From the NCBI GenBank assembly GCA_964572725.1, contig CAZNFW010000011.1:1-64000 (forward strand): a stretch of DNA of 64,000 nucleotides. Reading direction: 5' to 3'. How positions within the stretch are numbered: the first letter of the stretch is position 1; the number at the start of each line of letters is the position of its first letter. Shown piece after piece: positions 37,975-47,038 of this stretch. This DNA comes from Rosettibacter sp964572725 (lineage in GTDB: Bacteria; Bacteroidota; Ignavibacteria; Ignavibacteriales; Melioribacteraceae). The position numbers and the translations under genes were made by a program. The notes beneath the pieces were generated by a model that saw only the letters and a list, made by a program, of their open reading frames with translations, searched no databases and was not told the DNA's origin.

Positions 37975-39594
37975 ATGCCAACAAGAATTATTAAAGCACC
38001 AAGAGGTAACAAATTACACTGCAAAGGATGGATTCAAGAAGCAGCAATGAGAATGCTGATGAATAATCTTGACTCAGAAGTAGCTGAAAAGCCCAATGAA
38101 TTAATTGTATATGGTGGTTCAGGAAAAGCTGCAAGAAACTGGGAAGCTTATGATGCAATTATTGAATCATTAAAAAATCTTGAATCCGATGAAACATTAT
38201 TAATTCAATCAGGCAAACCAGTGGCAGTATTTAAAACATATCAGGATGCACCTCGAGTAATAATTTCAAATGCAATGCTTGTGCCTGCATGGGCAACTTG
38301 GGATGAATTTCGAAGACTTGATGCTTTAGGTTTAACTATGTATGGTCAGATGACAGCTGGCAGTTGGATTTACATCGGTACTCAAGGAATTCTTCAAGGT
38401 ACATACGAAACATTTGCAGCTTGTGCAAGAAAATATTTTAATGGTAGTCTGGAAGGAAAATTTTTATTAACATCAGGATTGGGCGGAATGGGCGGAGCTC
38501 AACCACTTGCAGCAACAATGAACGGTGCTGCATTCCTTGGAGTTGAAGTTGACCACTCCCGCATTCAAAAAAGAATTGATACAGGTTATCTTGATGTAAT
38601 GACAGAAAATTTAGATGAGGCTCTAAAATTAGTTCTTGAAGCAAAAGAAAAAAAACAACCGCTTTCCGTTGGTTTAGTAGGAAATGCTGGAGAAATATTG
38701 CCTAAAATTTTAGAGAAAAATATTACTCCAGATATTGTCACAGACCAGACTTCTGCTCACGACACCTTAAATGGATATGTCCCAATGGGAATGAGTTTTG
38801 AAGAAGCTGTTGACCTTAGAAAAACAAATCCAAAAAAATATATTGAACTTGCCAAGAAAACCATAGTTGAACATGTAAAAGCAATTCTTGAATTTCAAGC
38901 ACGAGGAGCAGTTGCTTTTGACTATGGAAATAATATTCGTGGTGAAGCAAAAGAAAACGGTGTTGAAAATGCTTTTGATATTCCTGGATTTGTTCCAGAA
39001 TATATTCGACCACTCTTTTGTGATGGCAAAGGTCCATTTAGATGGGCTGCATTAAGTGGTGACCCAAATGATATTTATGAAACAGATAAAGCAGTTATTG
39101 AAACATTTCCAGAAAATAAATCAGTTCACTTTCAAGGCCTTCCAGCTCGTATTTGCTGGCTTGGATATGGTGAAAGAGCTAAAATGGGTAAAATCTTTAA
39201 TCAATTAGTTGCAGAGGGTAAAGTAAAAGCACCAATTGTAATTGGAAGGGACCATCTTGATTGTGGTTCAGTAGCTTCGCCAAATCGTGAAACAGAAGGT
39301 ATGTTAGATGGAAGTGATGCAATCGCAGACTGGCCAATTTTAAATGCATTAATAAATGCAATAGGCGGTGCAAGCTGGGTTTCTGTTCATCATGGAGGCG
39401 GAGTTGGAATTGGTAAATCAATTCATGCAGGAATGGTTATAGTTGCTGACGGAACTAAAGAAGCTGAAGCCCGACTTGAAAGAGTTCTGAATTATGACCC
39501 TGCTATGGGTATAGTTCGTCATGCAGATGCAGGTTATAAACAAGCAATTGATAATGCAAAAAAATTCAGTATCAAAATTCCAATGATAAAATAA
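37975..39594 (+). CDS. hutU: Urocanate hydratase
   Basis: 539 residues, close to the family's ~555. Motifs: ELIVYGGSGKAARNWEAYD, WATWDEFRRLDALGLTMYGQ with MTAGSWIYIGTQGILQGTYE, the NAD-binding TSGLGGMGGAQPLAATMNGA, DQTSAHDTLNGYVP, FQGLPARICWLGYGERAKMG and RDHLDCGSVASPNRETEGM. It hydrates urocanate in histidine breakdown. It is the only hut gene here: no histidase, imidazolonepropionase or formiminoglutamase lies next to it, and its neighbours are add and a serA-like dehydrogenase. The start ATG follows the previous stop by two bases. Confidence 0.95.
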   Translation: MPTRIIKAPRGNKLHCKGWIQEAAMRMLMNNLDSEVAEKPNELIVYGGSGKAARNWEAYDAIIESLKNLESDETLLIQSGKPVAVFKTYQDAPRVIISNAMLVPAWATWDEFRRLDALGLTMYGQMTAGSWIYIGTQGILQGTYETFAACARKYFNGSLEGKFLLTSGLGGMGGAQPLAATMNGAAFLGVEVDHSRIQKRIDTGYLDVMTENLDEALKLVLEAKEKKQPLSVGLVGNAGEILPKILEKNITPDIVTDQTSAHDTLNGYVPMGMSFEEAVDLRKTNPKKYIELAKKTIVEHVKAILEFQARGAVAFDYGNNIRGEAKENGVENAFDIPGFVPEYIRPLFCDGKGPFRWAALSGDPNDIYETDKAVIETFPENKSVHFQGLPARICWLGYGERAKMGKIFNQLVAEGKVKAPIVIGRDHLDCGSVASPNRETEGMLDGSDAIADWPILNALINAIGGASWVSVHHGGGVGIGKSIHAGMVIVADGTKEAEARLERVLNYDPAMGIVRHADAGYKQAIDNAKKFSIKIPMIK

Positions 39595-39609
39595 AAATTA
39601 GAGGTAAAA

Positions 39610-40554
39610 ATGAAAGTATTAATAGCTGACAAGTTTCCAGATAATTATATTAATCAATTAAAGGAAAATAATATTGATTTGATTTATAACCCCAAACTTG
39701 GAGAAAAAGAATTACCAGAAGCTGCTAAAGATGTTGATTGCATAGTTGTAAGGTCAACAATTGTAAATTCAGAGACAATTGAAAAAGGAGAAAACTTAAA
39801 ACTAATTATTCGTGCTGGAGCAGGAGTAAATAATATCGATATTCAAGCTGCGAACAAAAAAGGAATTGCAGTATCAAATTGTCCGGGTAAAAATGCAATC
39901 GCAGTTGCCGAACTTACAATTGGATTAATGATTTCTCTCGACAGAAGAATTCCACACAATGTTCTTGATTTTAAGCAAGGCAAATGGAACAAAGGTGAAT
40001 ATTCAAATGCACAGGGTTTGTTTGGCAAGACTTTAGTAATTATAGGTTTCGGAAATATTGGTAAGGAAGTAGCAAAGCGAGCATTAGCTTTTGGAATGAA
40101 TATTTATGCAAAAGATATTGTAAAGATTAATTTTGACGGAGTTAAAGAATTCTCAAATTACGAAGATGTATTACCCATTGCAGATATAATTTCAGTTCAT
40201 TTACCGGCAACAAAAGAAACAAAAAATTTATTTGATGAAAAATTATTCGGGTTAATGAAAATCGGTGCAATATTTATAAATACTTCTCGAGCAGAAGTTG
40301 TTGATGAAGATGCACTAATTAAAGCTGTAAAAGAAAAAAATTTGCGTGTTGGTCTGGATGTATTTAATGGAGAGCCTGAAGAAAAAACAGGAAATGTTGT
40401 TTCCAAATTGCAGGAATTAGAAAATGTTTATGTAACACATCATATAGGAGCTTCGACTGAACAAGCACAAAATGCAGTAGCAGAAGAAACTGTAAGAATA
40501 ATTTTCAGTTACATAAAAGACGGCACGGTTATAAATTGTGTGAATAAAAAATAA
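39610..40554 (+). CDS. serA: D-3-phosphoglycerate dehydrogenase-like hydroxyacid dehydrogenase
   Basis: 314 residues, D-isomer-specific 2-hydroxyacid dehydrogenase. NAD-binding GKTLVIIGFGNIGKEVAKRA, catalytic Arg in AGAGVNNIDIQAANKKGIAV context, Glu in GLDVFNGEPEE and His in VYVTHHIGAST. Short single-domain length (no ACT domain) fits the class of SerA without an ACT regulator seen in many bacteria and archaea. Close relatives include glycerate and glyoxylate dehydrogenases, so substrate certainty is moderate. An AGAGGT ribosome-binding site precedes the ATG, 15 bases after hutU. A hairpin terminator lies 57 bases after the stop. Confidence 0.82.
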   Translation: MKVLIADKFPDNYINQLKENNIDLIYNPKLGEKELPEAAKDVDCIVVRSTIVNSETIEKGENLKLIIRAGAGVNNIDIQAANKKGIAVSNCPGKNAIAVAELTIGLMISLDRRIPHNVLDFKQGKWNKGEYSNAQGLFGKTLVIIGFGNIGKEVAKRALAFGMNIYAKDIVKINFDGVKEFSNYEDVLPIADIISVHLPATKETKNLFDEKLFGLMKIGAIFINTSRAEVVDEDALIKAVKEKNLRVGLDVFNGEPEEKTGNVVSKLQELENVYVTHHIGASTEQAQNAVAEETVRIIFSYIKDGTVINCVNKK

Positions 40555-40610
40555 TTTTTGACTTTATCAATAGTCTGCTGTATTATACTTAATTTTAATG
40601 TAAATCATAA

Positions 40611-40646
40611 AGAAGAATCTCATTTAATTAAAATTGAGATTCTTCT
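40611..40646 (+). terminator. Hairpin terminator of the add-hutU-serA cluster
   Basis: A perfect 12-base inverted repeat (arms 40611-40622 and 40635-40646, 12-base AT-rich loop) followed on the plus strand by ATTTATT. It lies downstream of serA in the expected position and orientation. Confidence 0.75.
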
Positions 40647-40670
40647 ATTTATTAAACATTAATATTTATA

Positions 40671-40971
40671 TTCGTGATAATTCGTGTAATTCGCGGCTTA
40701 AGATTAATCTCGAGATAAATCCCCAGTTAAAGTTTTCCTCGTGTAATTAGAGACTTAAATTTTATTCGAAATAAATCTCGACTTACTTCGATTAATGGTA
40801 TAAACAAGATACTTCGCTTCGCTCAGTATGACTTTTTGAATTTTTTCACTGGAGGTTTTTATTGAGTTAAATTAATTAATAAAATTTCATTTTATGTTAC
40901 CAATTTTTTATTCGTGAAAATTCGTGTAATTAGCGGCTTAAATAATGTTCTCGAGATGAATCTCGAGTTAC
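40671..40971. repeat. Degenerate intergenic repeat array
   Basis: Three imperfect ~50-60-base copies occur at 40671-40731, 40739-40786 and 40911-40971, sharing a TTCGTGTAATT...GCGGCTTAA core followed by an ATCTCGAG-type element. The third holds a palindrome CTCGAGAT-GA-ATCTCGAG at 40950-40967. A segment at 40808-40832 (ACTTCGCTTCGCTCAGTATG) also looks like a known dispersed motif of Bacteroidota genomes. The whole stretch 40555-41074 holds no gene. Confidence 0.6.
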
Positions 40972-41074
40972 AGTTTTTACGAAACGGTGTTTAGTGTTAC
41001 ATATTTTGTAATATTGATAATAAAATCATTCTATCAAAATCATCTTCTTTATTAAAAATATTTCCTACTTTTTA

Positions 41075-41920
41075 TTAGTTTTCATGATTTATATTATCAT
41101 TATAATTTTTAAGATATTCTCCTATATCAGTCATAGGTGCCACCCAGATATCTTTTTCGTTTTGCTTTAGATAACTTAAAAGCTTACGATGAGCTTCTGA
41201 TGAAACATTAATTGAGTGTTCTCCACCTACTCCATGAAATAGAAAAACTAAAAGTGCATTTTCATTCATTGCTTTTTTGACAAGTTCAATTAAATCTTCA
41301 CCAGATTCACCATTAACCATATAACATCCAATATTAAATAAATCAATTTCATTAATCTTTTGAATTATTCCACCCACTCCGCGTGCTGCAATAAAATATT
41401 TTTTGACAATATCAACAAAAGATGTATCACCCACTTTCATATCTCCGCAAGTGTAAGCGAAAGTTCTGTTTTTCTTCCCATCAATTGCTTCAAGTAAAAC
41501 ATTAGATATTTCGATTTCATCTGTTATTCTTTGAATTGTGTATTTATTTAAATCATATTCCGGCTTAACCCATTCTCTGCCTTTCATATTACCTGCACAA
41601 GGATGAAACAACGTATGATTGCCTAACTCATGACCATGTTTTGAAGCTAAAGCCCAATCTTGAATTCTGTTCTTAAATGCAGGTGAATTTCCGGGTACAT
41701 AAAAAGTGGCTTTAAAATTCAAAGAATCTAATAATGGAATTACTTTATCGAGATGTATATTCAATGCATCATCATAAGTTAATGCAACTGCACATTTTTT
41801 ATTATTCCACAATTTTTTTTCCTGAGCAAATGATATGCTTTTAAGAAAAATCAAAACGAATAATAAAAGTTGCATAACAATAATCAAAGAAAAAGCTTCT
41901 TTATTATTTATCGATTTCAT
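41075..41920 (-). CDS. Secreted NodB-type polysaccharide deacetylase (CE4-like)
   Basis: 281 residues from ATG 41920; a TTG twelve bases upstream (41932) is less likely. An N-terminal hydrophobic segment (LIIVMQLLLFVLIFLKSISF) acts as signal peptide or anchor. NodB motifs are VALTYDDALNIHLDKVIPLL (the metal Asp pair) and HGHELGNHTLFHPCAG (the two metal histidines in HTLFH). Later residues, LLVFLFHGVGGEHSI, supply the catalytic base histidine. It is the last gene of the xylan-type locus on the minus strand, 328 bases after GH30. CE4 acetylxylan esterases would suit this locus, but chitin or peptidoglycan deacetylation cannot be excluded. Confidence 0.82.
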   Translation of the reverse strand: MKSINNKEAFSLIIVMQLLLFVLIFLKSISFAQEKKLWNNKKCAVALTYDDALNIHLDKVIPLLDSLNFKATFYVPGNSPAFKNRIQDWALASKHGHELGNHTLFHPCAGNMKGREWVKPEYDLNKYTIQRITDEIEISNVLLEAIDGKKNRTFAYTCGDMKVGDTSFVDIVKKYFIAARGVGGIIQKINEIDLFNIGCYMVNGESGEDLIELVKKAMNENALLVFLFHGVGGEHSINVSSEAHRKLLSYLKQNEKDIWVAPMTDIGEYLKNYNDNINHEN

Positions 41921-41932
41921 AACTATACCCAA

Positions 41933-42248
41933 AATTATTTCTAATTAGAATTAATTATTTTATTCTTTTTAAGAAACTCACGAATTTCTGAAAAACTTTT
42001 TATTAAATTTTCTTCTTTGTATTTATTCAGTTTTATGATAGTAATCTTAAGTGCTGCGTTTATCTCAACTATAAAAAATTTTACAGTGCTTTTATGCGGA
42101 TATCTTAATAGTAAAAAGACTACAAATTGTTTCAAATTAACTTCAAAAAAATATTAACAGAATAAAAGTTAATAAAACAATACCAATGAAAATTAAAATT
42201 CAATTTGACTAAAGAACATTCATTTGATGCAATATCTCTTTCATATAA
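41933..42248. other. Intergenic region; one short weak reading frame
   Basis: The 316 bases between GH30 and the deacetylase hold one minus-strand frame (41941-42135, 64 codons from TTG) without an SD-like site or known domain, with some helical character at its end. I do not call it a gene. No terminator hairpin or repeat was recognised here, so the deacetylase may share the upstream transcript. Confidence 0.4.
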
Positions 42249-44153
42249 TTATTCTGATACAAATGTTGTTATGCTTAAAGGTTCCAAAGTAAAAGTAAAT
42301 TTATTATTAACAACATTAATCACATTACCTTTTTGACAATTTTTGTTCTCCGAGGTTGTATATGGTATAAAGGAAGTAACCGAGCTGTTTTGTATTCTGA
42401 ATACATTTTGTATTTCATTATTACTTGAGTTAATAGCAACTATAATTATCTTTGAAGATGAAGGATCTTTATAAGCAGTCACATCAACACTGCTAACACC
42501 AGGCGCAACACTGCTTTCAACTCTGAAATAACCCGGTCTAATAAATCTTGCAAACTGTGACATTACATAACCTTTTTTTGTTACATCGCCTTTACGGCCG
42601 CTGTTATATTCACCATCGCTAATTGGCCCATAAAATCTTACAATATACCACCACACATAAGCACTCATCCCAGCTTGCATTACATCTGTAATTTCCTGTG
42701 CTACAGGAAAAGCTAACGACCATTTTACAGGATTATCTCTATATTGTTCTTCACTTCCGGTTAAATGTTCTGTCATCCAGATTTCTTTACCTTTTTGTTC
42801 TGCTAATGGATAAGGTGCTAAACCACCGCCATAAATATGTCCAGCAACTATATCAAGATTATTGCAAGCAACTGAATCATTCAGTATTGGGTCAGACATT
42901 TGACGTCTAAACTGATAAGATTCTGGTGCCATTATTTTTGTATTAATCGATTGTGCATTTTCTCTTAAAAATTTTACCATTTGTTGGGGTGTCCAATCAC
43001 ACGACTCATATGTAACTTTAATATCTGGTTCATTCTGTATTGAAACAGCATAAATTGGTACTCCTTGATTTTCCATAAATTTTACAAATGCATTAAGATG
43101 ATTTGCATAATCATCATAAGCATCTGCTCTTAATTCTCCACTTATAGTATTGTTATTTGTTTTCATTGATGCAGGTGGACTCCATGGAGATGCAATTATT
43201 ATAGCTCCTTTTTCATGTGCTTTTTTTGCTGTTGGAACATTTGTAAACCAGGAGTTGCTGTCAGGTTGTATTCTGATTCTTAATATTGTAAATCCAAGTT
43301 GTCCATCTCCTGTACCAAACGCGGTTTCAATTTCTGAATCATTCATATCAGGCCGCCATTGAACAATATTCGCGGCTCCAAAACCTCTAATTATCTGATA
43401 AGTTTTTTCAGGGTCAATAGACAAAGTAGTAACATAATTTATTGAAAAGTTAATTGTTGTATCTCTATTAATAATAATATTATCATACTCAACAGGAATT
43501 ATTATTGGTGTTGTATTTTCACTGTTTTGAATTCTTACTTTATATGCTGTACTTTGAAATTTTTTTGAAGAATAAGTAAAAGCTTTATTCTTTAGAGAAA
43601 AAGAATAGTTTAATGGCACAAGCCCATTTGCATTTTGAGTAAATATCATTTTTTTAACCTGCGATTCACCACCTGCATCAAGCTTATAAAAATATATACC
43701 ATTAGCAACTTTCTCTCCAAAATTATTTCGACCATCCCATAAAATATTATGCGCACCAACTGATTGTACTCCAGCATTAAATTTTCGCACAACTCTGCCA
43801 AGTATATCATAAATTGTAATTTGTACATCAGATTCTTTACTTAAACTATATGGTATTGATGTAGAAGATGAAAAAGGATTAGGGTAATTTTGACCAAGTA
43901 TAAAATTATTAGGAATTTCATTATTGTTATCGGTTAAAGAAGTTAGAATATCAAGTTTATAGTTTCCATAATTATCTGTTAATGCAGTATACTTTTTTGT
44001 TGTATCTGAATTATCAATAAAAGTTATTACTGCATCCTTAACAGGAAATCTAGAAGCAGTAATTTTACCATTAACTGAAAATGCTTGAGAATAAAGTGCA
44101 ATAGAGAAAATGAAATAATTAATAACTAAAAAAAATCGCAATTTAATATTCAT
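42249..44153 (-). CDS. GH30 glucuronoxylanase-like enzyme with N-terminal sorting-type domain
   Basis: 634 residues. Signal peptide ~1-23, a short carboxypeptidase-regulatory-like segment (~25-75), then an FlgD/sorting-like domain at ~84-172 (LGQNYPNPFSSSTSIPYSLS ... ITIYDILGRVVRKF ... GIYFYKLDAGGE). The GH30 catalytic domain occupies ~240-634 with RGFGAAN, ASPWSPPASMK, the acid/base Glu375 in SIQNEPD and the nucleophile Glu462 in IWMTEHLTG. The C-terminal beta-sandwich is intact (RPGYFRVESS). In this lineage such NYPNPF domains normally sit at the C-terminus and serve type IX-like secretion. Here the domain stands ahead of the catalytic domain. GH30_8 enzymes cut glucuronoxylan beside glucuronic acid branches. 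Confidence 0.88.
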   Translation of the reverse strand: MNIKLRFFLVINYFIFSIALYSQAFSVNGKITASRFPVKDAVITFIDNSDTTKKYTALTDNYGNYKLDILTSLTDNNNEIPNNFILGQNYPNPFSSSTSIPYSLSKESDVQITIYDILGRVVRKFNAGVQSVGAHNILWDGRNNFGEKVANGIYFYKLDAGGESQVKKMIFTQNANGLVPLNYSFSLKNKAFTYSSKKFQSTAYKVRIQNSENTTPIIIPVEYDNIIINRDTTINFSINYVTTLSIDPEKTYQIIRGFGAANIVQWRPDMNDSEIETAFGTGDGQLGFTILRIRIQPDSNSWFTNVPTAKKAHEKGAIIIASPWSPPASMKTNNNTISGELRADAYDDYANHLNAFVKFMENQGVPIYAVSIQNEPDIKVTYESCDWTPQQMVKFLRENAQSINTKIMAPESYQFRRQMSDPILNDSVACNNLDIVAGHIYGGGLAPYPLAEQKGKEIWMTEHLTGSEEQYRDNPVKWSLAFPVAQEITDVMQAGMSAYVWWYIVRFYGPISDGEYNSGRKGDVTKKGYVMSQFARFIRPGYFRVESSVAPGVSSVDVTAYKDPSSSKIIIVAINSSNNEIQNVFRIQNSSVTSFIPYTTSENKNCQKGNVINVVNNKFTFTLEPLSITTFVSE

Positions 44154-44208
44154 ATTAATTCCTGTTAATTTTTTTAATAAAAAGAAAAAAGATTATAAGA
44201 ATTATAAA

Positions 44209-46947
44209 TTAATTAATCAGTTTACTTTCAATAATAATATTTGCTTCTTTTAATCCATCTGCTTTTGCAGTAATTTTTATTTTACCTTGTTCATTGTATT
44301 TTGAACGAACTATTGCAAGAGCATAACCATTAAATGTATTACGAACATATGAAGGAAATGGTGTCATATCTGTTGGATTTCCATTATCTGTAGCAACTAT
44401 TTCACCAGGTCCTTCAATTTCAAATTTAATTTCGTTTGATGCTGTTGGAACTATATTTCCTTTTACATCTAAAATTTTAAGTGTAATAAATGACAAATCT
44501 GACCCATCAGCTTTTATAATTTTTCTGTCTGCTTCTAAATTTAATTGAGCAGGTTCTGAAGAAGTTCGAACAATGTCTTCAGCCCATATTTTACCATTTT
44601 TATAAGCAATTACCTTTAATTCACCGGGTTCATATTTTATATCGTCCCAGCGTAAGCGGTATTCATACTGATTTTTTTTCTTTTTACCAAAAGATTTACC
44701 ATTAAGAAATAATTCTGCTTCGTCGCCAGAAGTAAAAACATGAACTGGAGTAATTTTACCAATTCTATCCAACCAATTCCAATGAGGTAGAATATGAGCC
44801 ATTGGCAAATCAGGCCGCCAATATGATTGATACAAATAAAAACGGTCTTTTTTAAATCCTGCCAAGTCAATAATTCCAAAATATGAACTGCGTGATTCGT
44901 AATAAGGAGTTGGTTCGCCAAGATAATCCCATCCGCTCCATACAAACCCGCCGGCTACAAAAGGATTTTGATCAAGAGTTGCAAATACTTTATCTGCAGA
45001 TGAACCAAAATCAGCAGTATATAATTCGTAGGCACTTACAAATCTTTTTTGTGAATCTCCACCCGTACTGTCACTCACAGGGGCACTAACACCATCATAC
45101 ACCGGGAAAAGATAAGTGCTGCGACTGCTTAATGCTGCAGCATTTTCACTGCTGAGTATTACTTTATCCGGAAATTTTTTGTGAAATGCTAAATATAGAG
45201 GTTCAGTTTTTATGCCTTTCAAATGTGAATATGCAGGTGCATTTCTTATTCCTTCACCCTGATAATTAAGACTAATAATATCCCAGACTTTAGAAAAAGG
45301 CATATCTGGTTTTGCATAATTCATTGCAGCAGTTATTGGTCGAGTAGAATCTTCTTCTTTAGCAATATTTTTTAAAATTTGTGCTATTGATGCACCTTGT
45401 TCATTTGTATATTGTTCGCCCACTTCATTTCCTACGCTCCAGATAATCACAGAAGGATGATTTCTGTCTCTTCGTATAAAAGCTCTCAAATCCTGTTCAT
45501 GCCAATCTTTGAAAATAAGATGGAAATCCAGAGGAGTTTTTTTTCTTTCCCATACATCAAATATTTCATCAATAACTAAAAATCCCATTTGATCAGTTAA
45601 TTCAAGAAATTCTGGAGCTGGCGGATTGTGAGCAAAACGAATAGCATTACATCCCATTTCGCGAAGTATTTCAAGCTGACGTTCAGCTGCTCTTCTATTA
45701 AATGCTGCACCTAATGCTCCAAGGTCGTGATGCAGATTTACTCCATTTATTTTGACTTTATTACCATTAATTAAAATACCTTTGTTAGGATTGAATTCAA
45801 TTGAACGAATGCCAAATTTTGTTTCGTAATTATCCACGAGTTTACCATTAACATACAATTCTGTAACTGCCACATATAAATTTGGTTTTTGTACAGGCGG
45901 CGGTCCCCATAATTTTGGTTTTTTAATTAAAATAGAATCATAAACTTCAATTGTTTTGTTTTTTGTAATATCGATTTTTTGAGGTTTAAAACTTTCTGCT
46001 GTCTTTCGAACTTTTTGCCCCTTTTTATTTAATTCATAAATTTTTGTTACCGTTGTTATTTGAACATCGTCATTCGAATCATTTTTTATAATGACTCTTA
46101 AATTAACTGTTGCTGATGAGTTAGACACATTGCTTGTTGTTATATAAGTACCCCAATGATTTATATGAATGGGATTAGTTTTCGTCAACCATACATTTCT
46201 GTAAATTCCCCCTCCAGGATACCAGCGAGATGAATTAGGAGGATTATCTAATCGAATTGCAATAATATTTTCATTACCATAATTAATATAAGGTGTAATA
46301 TCAAGATACCATGAAGCATATCCATAAGGCCATCCACCTGCAAGATGGCCATTAATCCATACCATTGCATAGGACATAGCTCCATCTACTTCAAGAAAAA
46401 AGCGTTTGTTTTTATCTGCTTCGGGTATAAAAATTTTTTTTCTGTACCATGCCACACCATGACTTGGTAAACGACCCATACTTCCACCTACTTCAGAATT
46501 TTTACCTTCGAAAAATGGTCCTTTAATTGCCCAATCATGCGGAAGATTAACTTCTTCCCACATACTATCATCATAATCTTTTAATACAAATGGGAAATTA
46601 CCCCCAGGATTACCAGAAGGTCTTTTATAATATTTAGTAATATCTTTTATAAATTCATTTCCTGTAGGCAATATCCATGGTTTAAGAACCATTTTATTAG
46701 TATTAACAATTTGAGCTTCTGTAGGTACAGCATCGGCAGGTTTATTATCGTCGTAATTTTTTATATCAGGTCTTACATCGTATATCAGACTATCAGCAAT
46801 ATTCTGTGATTCGTACTTATAAAAACGCCACCCGTTATTAATTAAAATTTTTTGTCTTACATTATTACTTTCATGAATTTGCTGTGAATAAGCTGAAGAA
46901 AAAATAAATATTGCAAACAAAAGCTTAGAAATAATTTTAAGAATCAT
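44209..46947 (-). CDS. GH2-family glycosidase (beta-galactosidase-type)
   Basis: 912 residues, no T9SS-type tail. Signal peptide at 1-22 (LLFAIFIFSSAYSQ). The GH2 sugar-binding domain (HDWAIKGPFFEGKN, WYRKKIFIPEADKN, VDGAMSYAMVWINGHLAGGW) is followed by an immunoglobulin-like domain and the TIM barrel with GVNLHHDLGALGAAFNRRAA, acid/base Glu508 in IIWSVGNEVGEQ and likely nucleophile Glu601 in KVILSSENAAAL. C-terminal domains from ~720 include a DUF4982-like Ig module (VHVFTSGDEAELFLNGKSFG). GH2 includes beta-galactosidase, beta-glucuronidase and beta-mannosidase. In this locus an activity on xylan side chains is plausible but not read from the sequence. Confidence 0.9.
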   Translation of the reverse strand: MILKIISKLLFAIFIFSSAYSQQIHESNNVRQKILINNGWRFYKYESQNIADSLIYDVRPDIKNYDDNKPADAVPTEAQIVNTNKMVLKPWILPTGNEFIKDITKYYKRPSGNPGGNFPFVLKDYDDSMWEEVNLPHDWAIKGPFFEGKNSEVGGSMGRLPSHGVAWYRKKIFIPEADKNKRFFLEVDGAMSYAMVWINGHLAGGWPYGYASWYLDITPYINYGNENIIAIRLDNPPNSSRWYPGGGIYRNVWLTKTNPIHINHWGTYITTSNVSNSSATVNLRVIIKNDSNDDVQITTVTKIYELNKKGQKVRKTAESFKPQKIDITKNKTIEVYDSILIKKPKLWGPPPVQKPNLYVAVTELYVNGKLVDNYETKFGIRSIEFNPNKGILINGNKVKINGVNLHHDLGALGAAFNRRAAERQLEILREMGCNAIRFAHNPPAPEFLELTDQMGFLVIDEIFDVWERKKTPLDFHLIFKDWHEQDLRAFIRRDRNHPSVIIWSVGNEVGEQYTNEQGASIAQILKNIAKEEDSTRPITAAMNYAKPDMPFSKVWDIISLNYQGEGIRNAPAYSHLKGIKTEPLYLAFHKKFPDKVILSSENAAALSSRSTYLFPVYDGVSAPVSDSTGGDSQKRFVSAYELYTADFGSSADKVFATLDQNPFVAGGFVWSGWDYLGEPTPYYESRSSYFGIIDLAGFKKDRFYLYQSYWRPDLPMAHILPHWNWLDRIGKITPVHVFTSGDEAELFLNGKSFGKKKKNQYEYRLRWDDIKYEPGELKVIAYKNGKIWAEDIVRTSSEPAQLNLEADRKIIKADGSDLSFITLKILDVKGNIVPTASNEIKFEIEGPGEIVATDNGNPTDMTPFPSYVRNTFNGYALAIVRSKYNEQGKIKITAKADGLKEANIIIESKLIN

Positions 46948-47038
46948 TTTTTAATTTTTTGTTTGAGGTATAAAATTAAATTACATAGAGACTTATTAAC
47001 CAGATTACATTAAGAAAGATGTTATTAAAGAATTAAAA

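Noticed and set aside
40555..41074. Possible small RNA or tRNA in the 520-base gap
   Set aside because: No cloverleaf, no TTC-loop-like sequence and no anticodon stem; the stretch is explained by a terminator and degenerate repeats.
41941..42135. 64-codon minus-strand frame between GH30 and the deacetylase
   Set aside because: TTG start, no ribosome-binding site, no recognised domain; the helical end is weakly protein-like but not enough to call.
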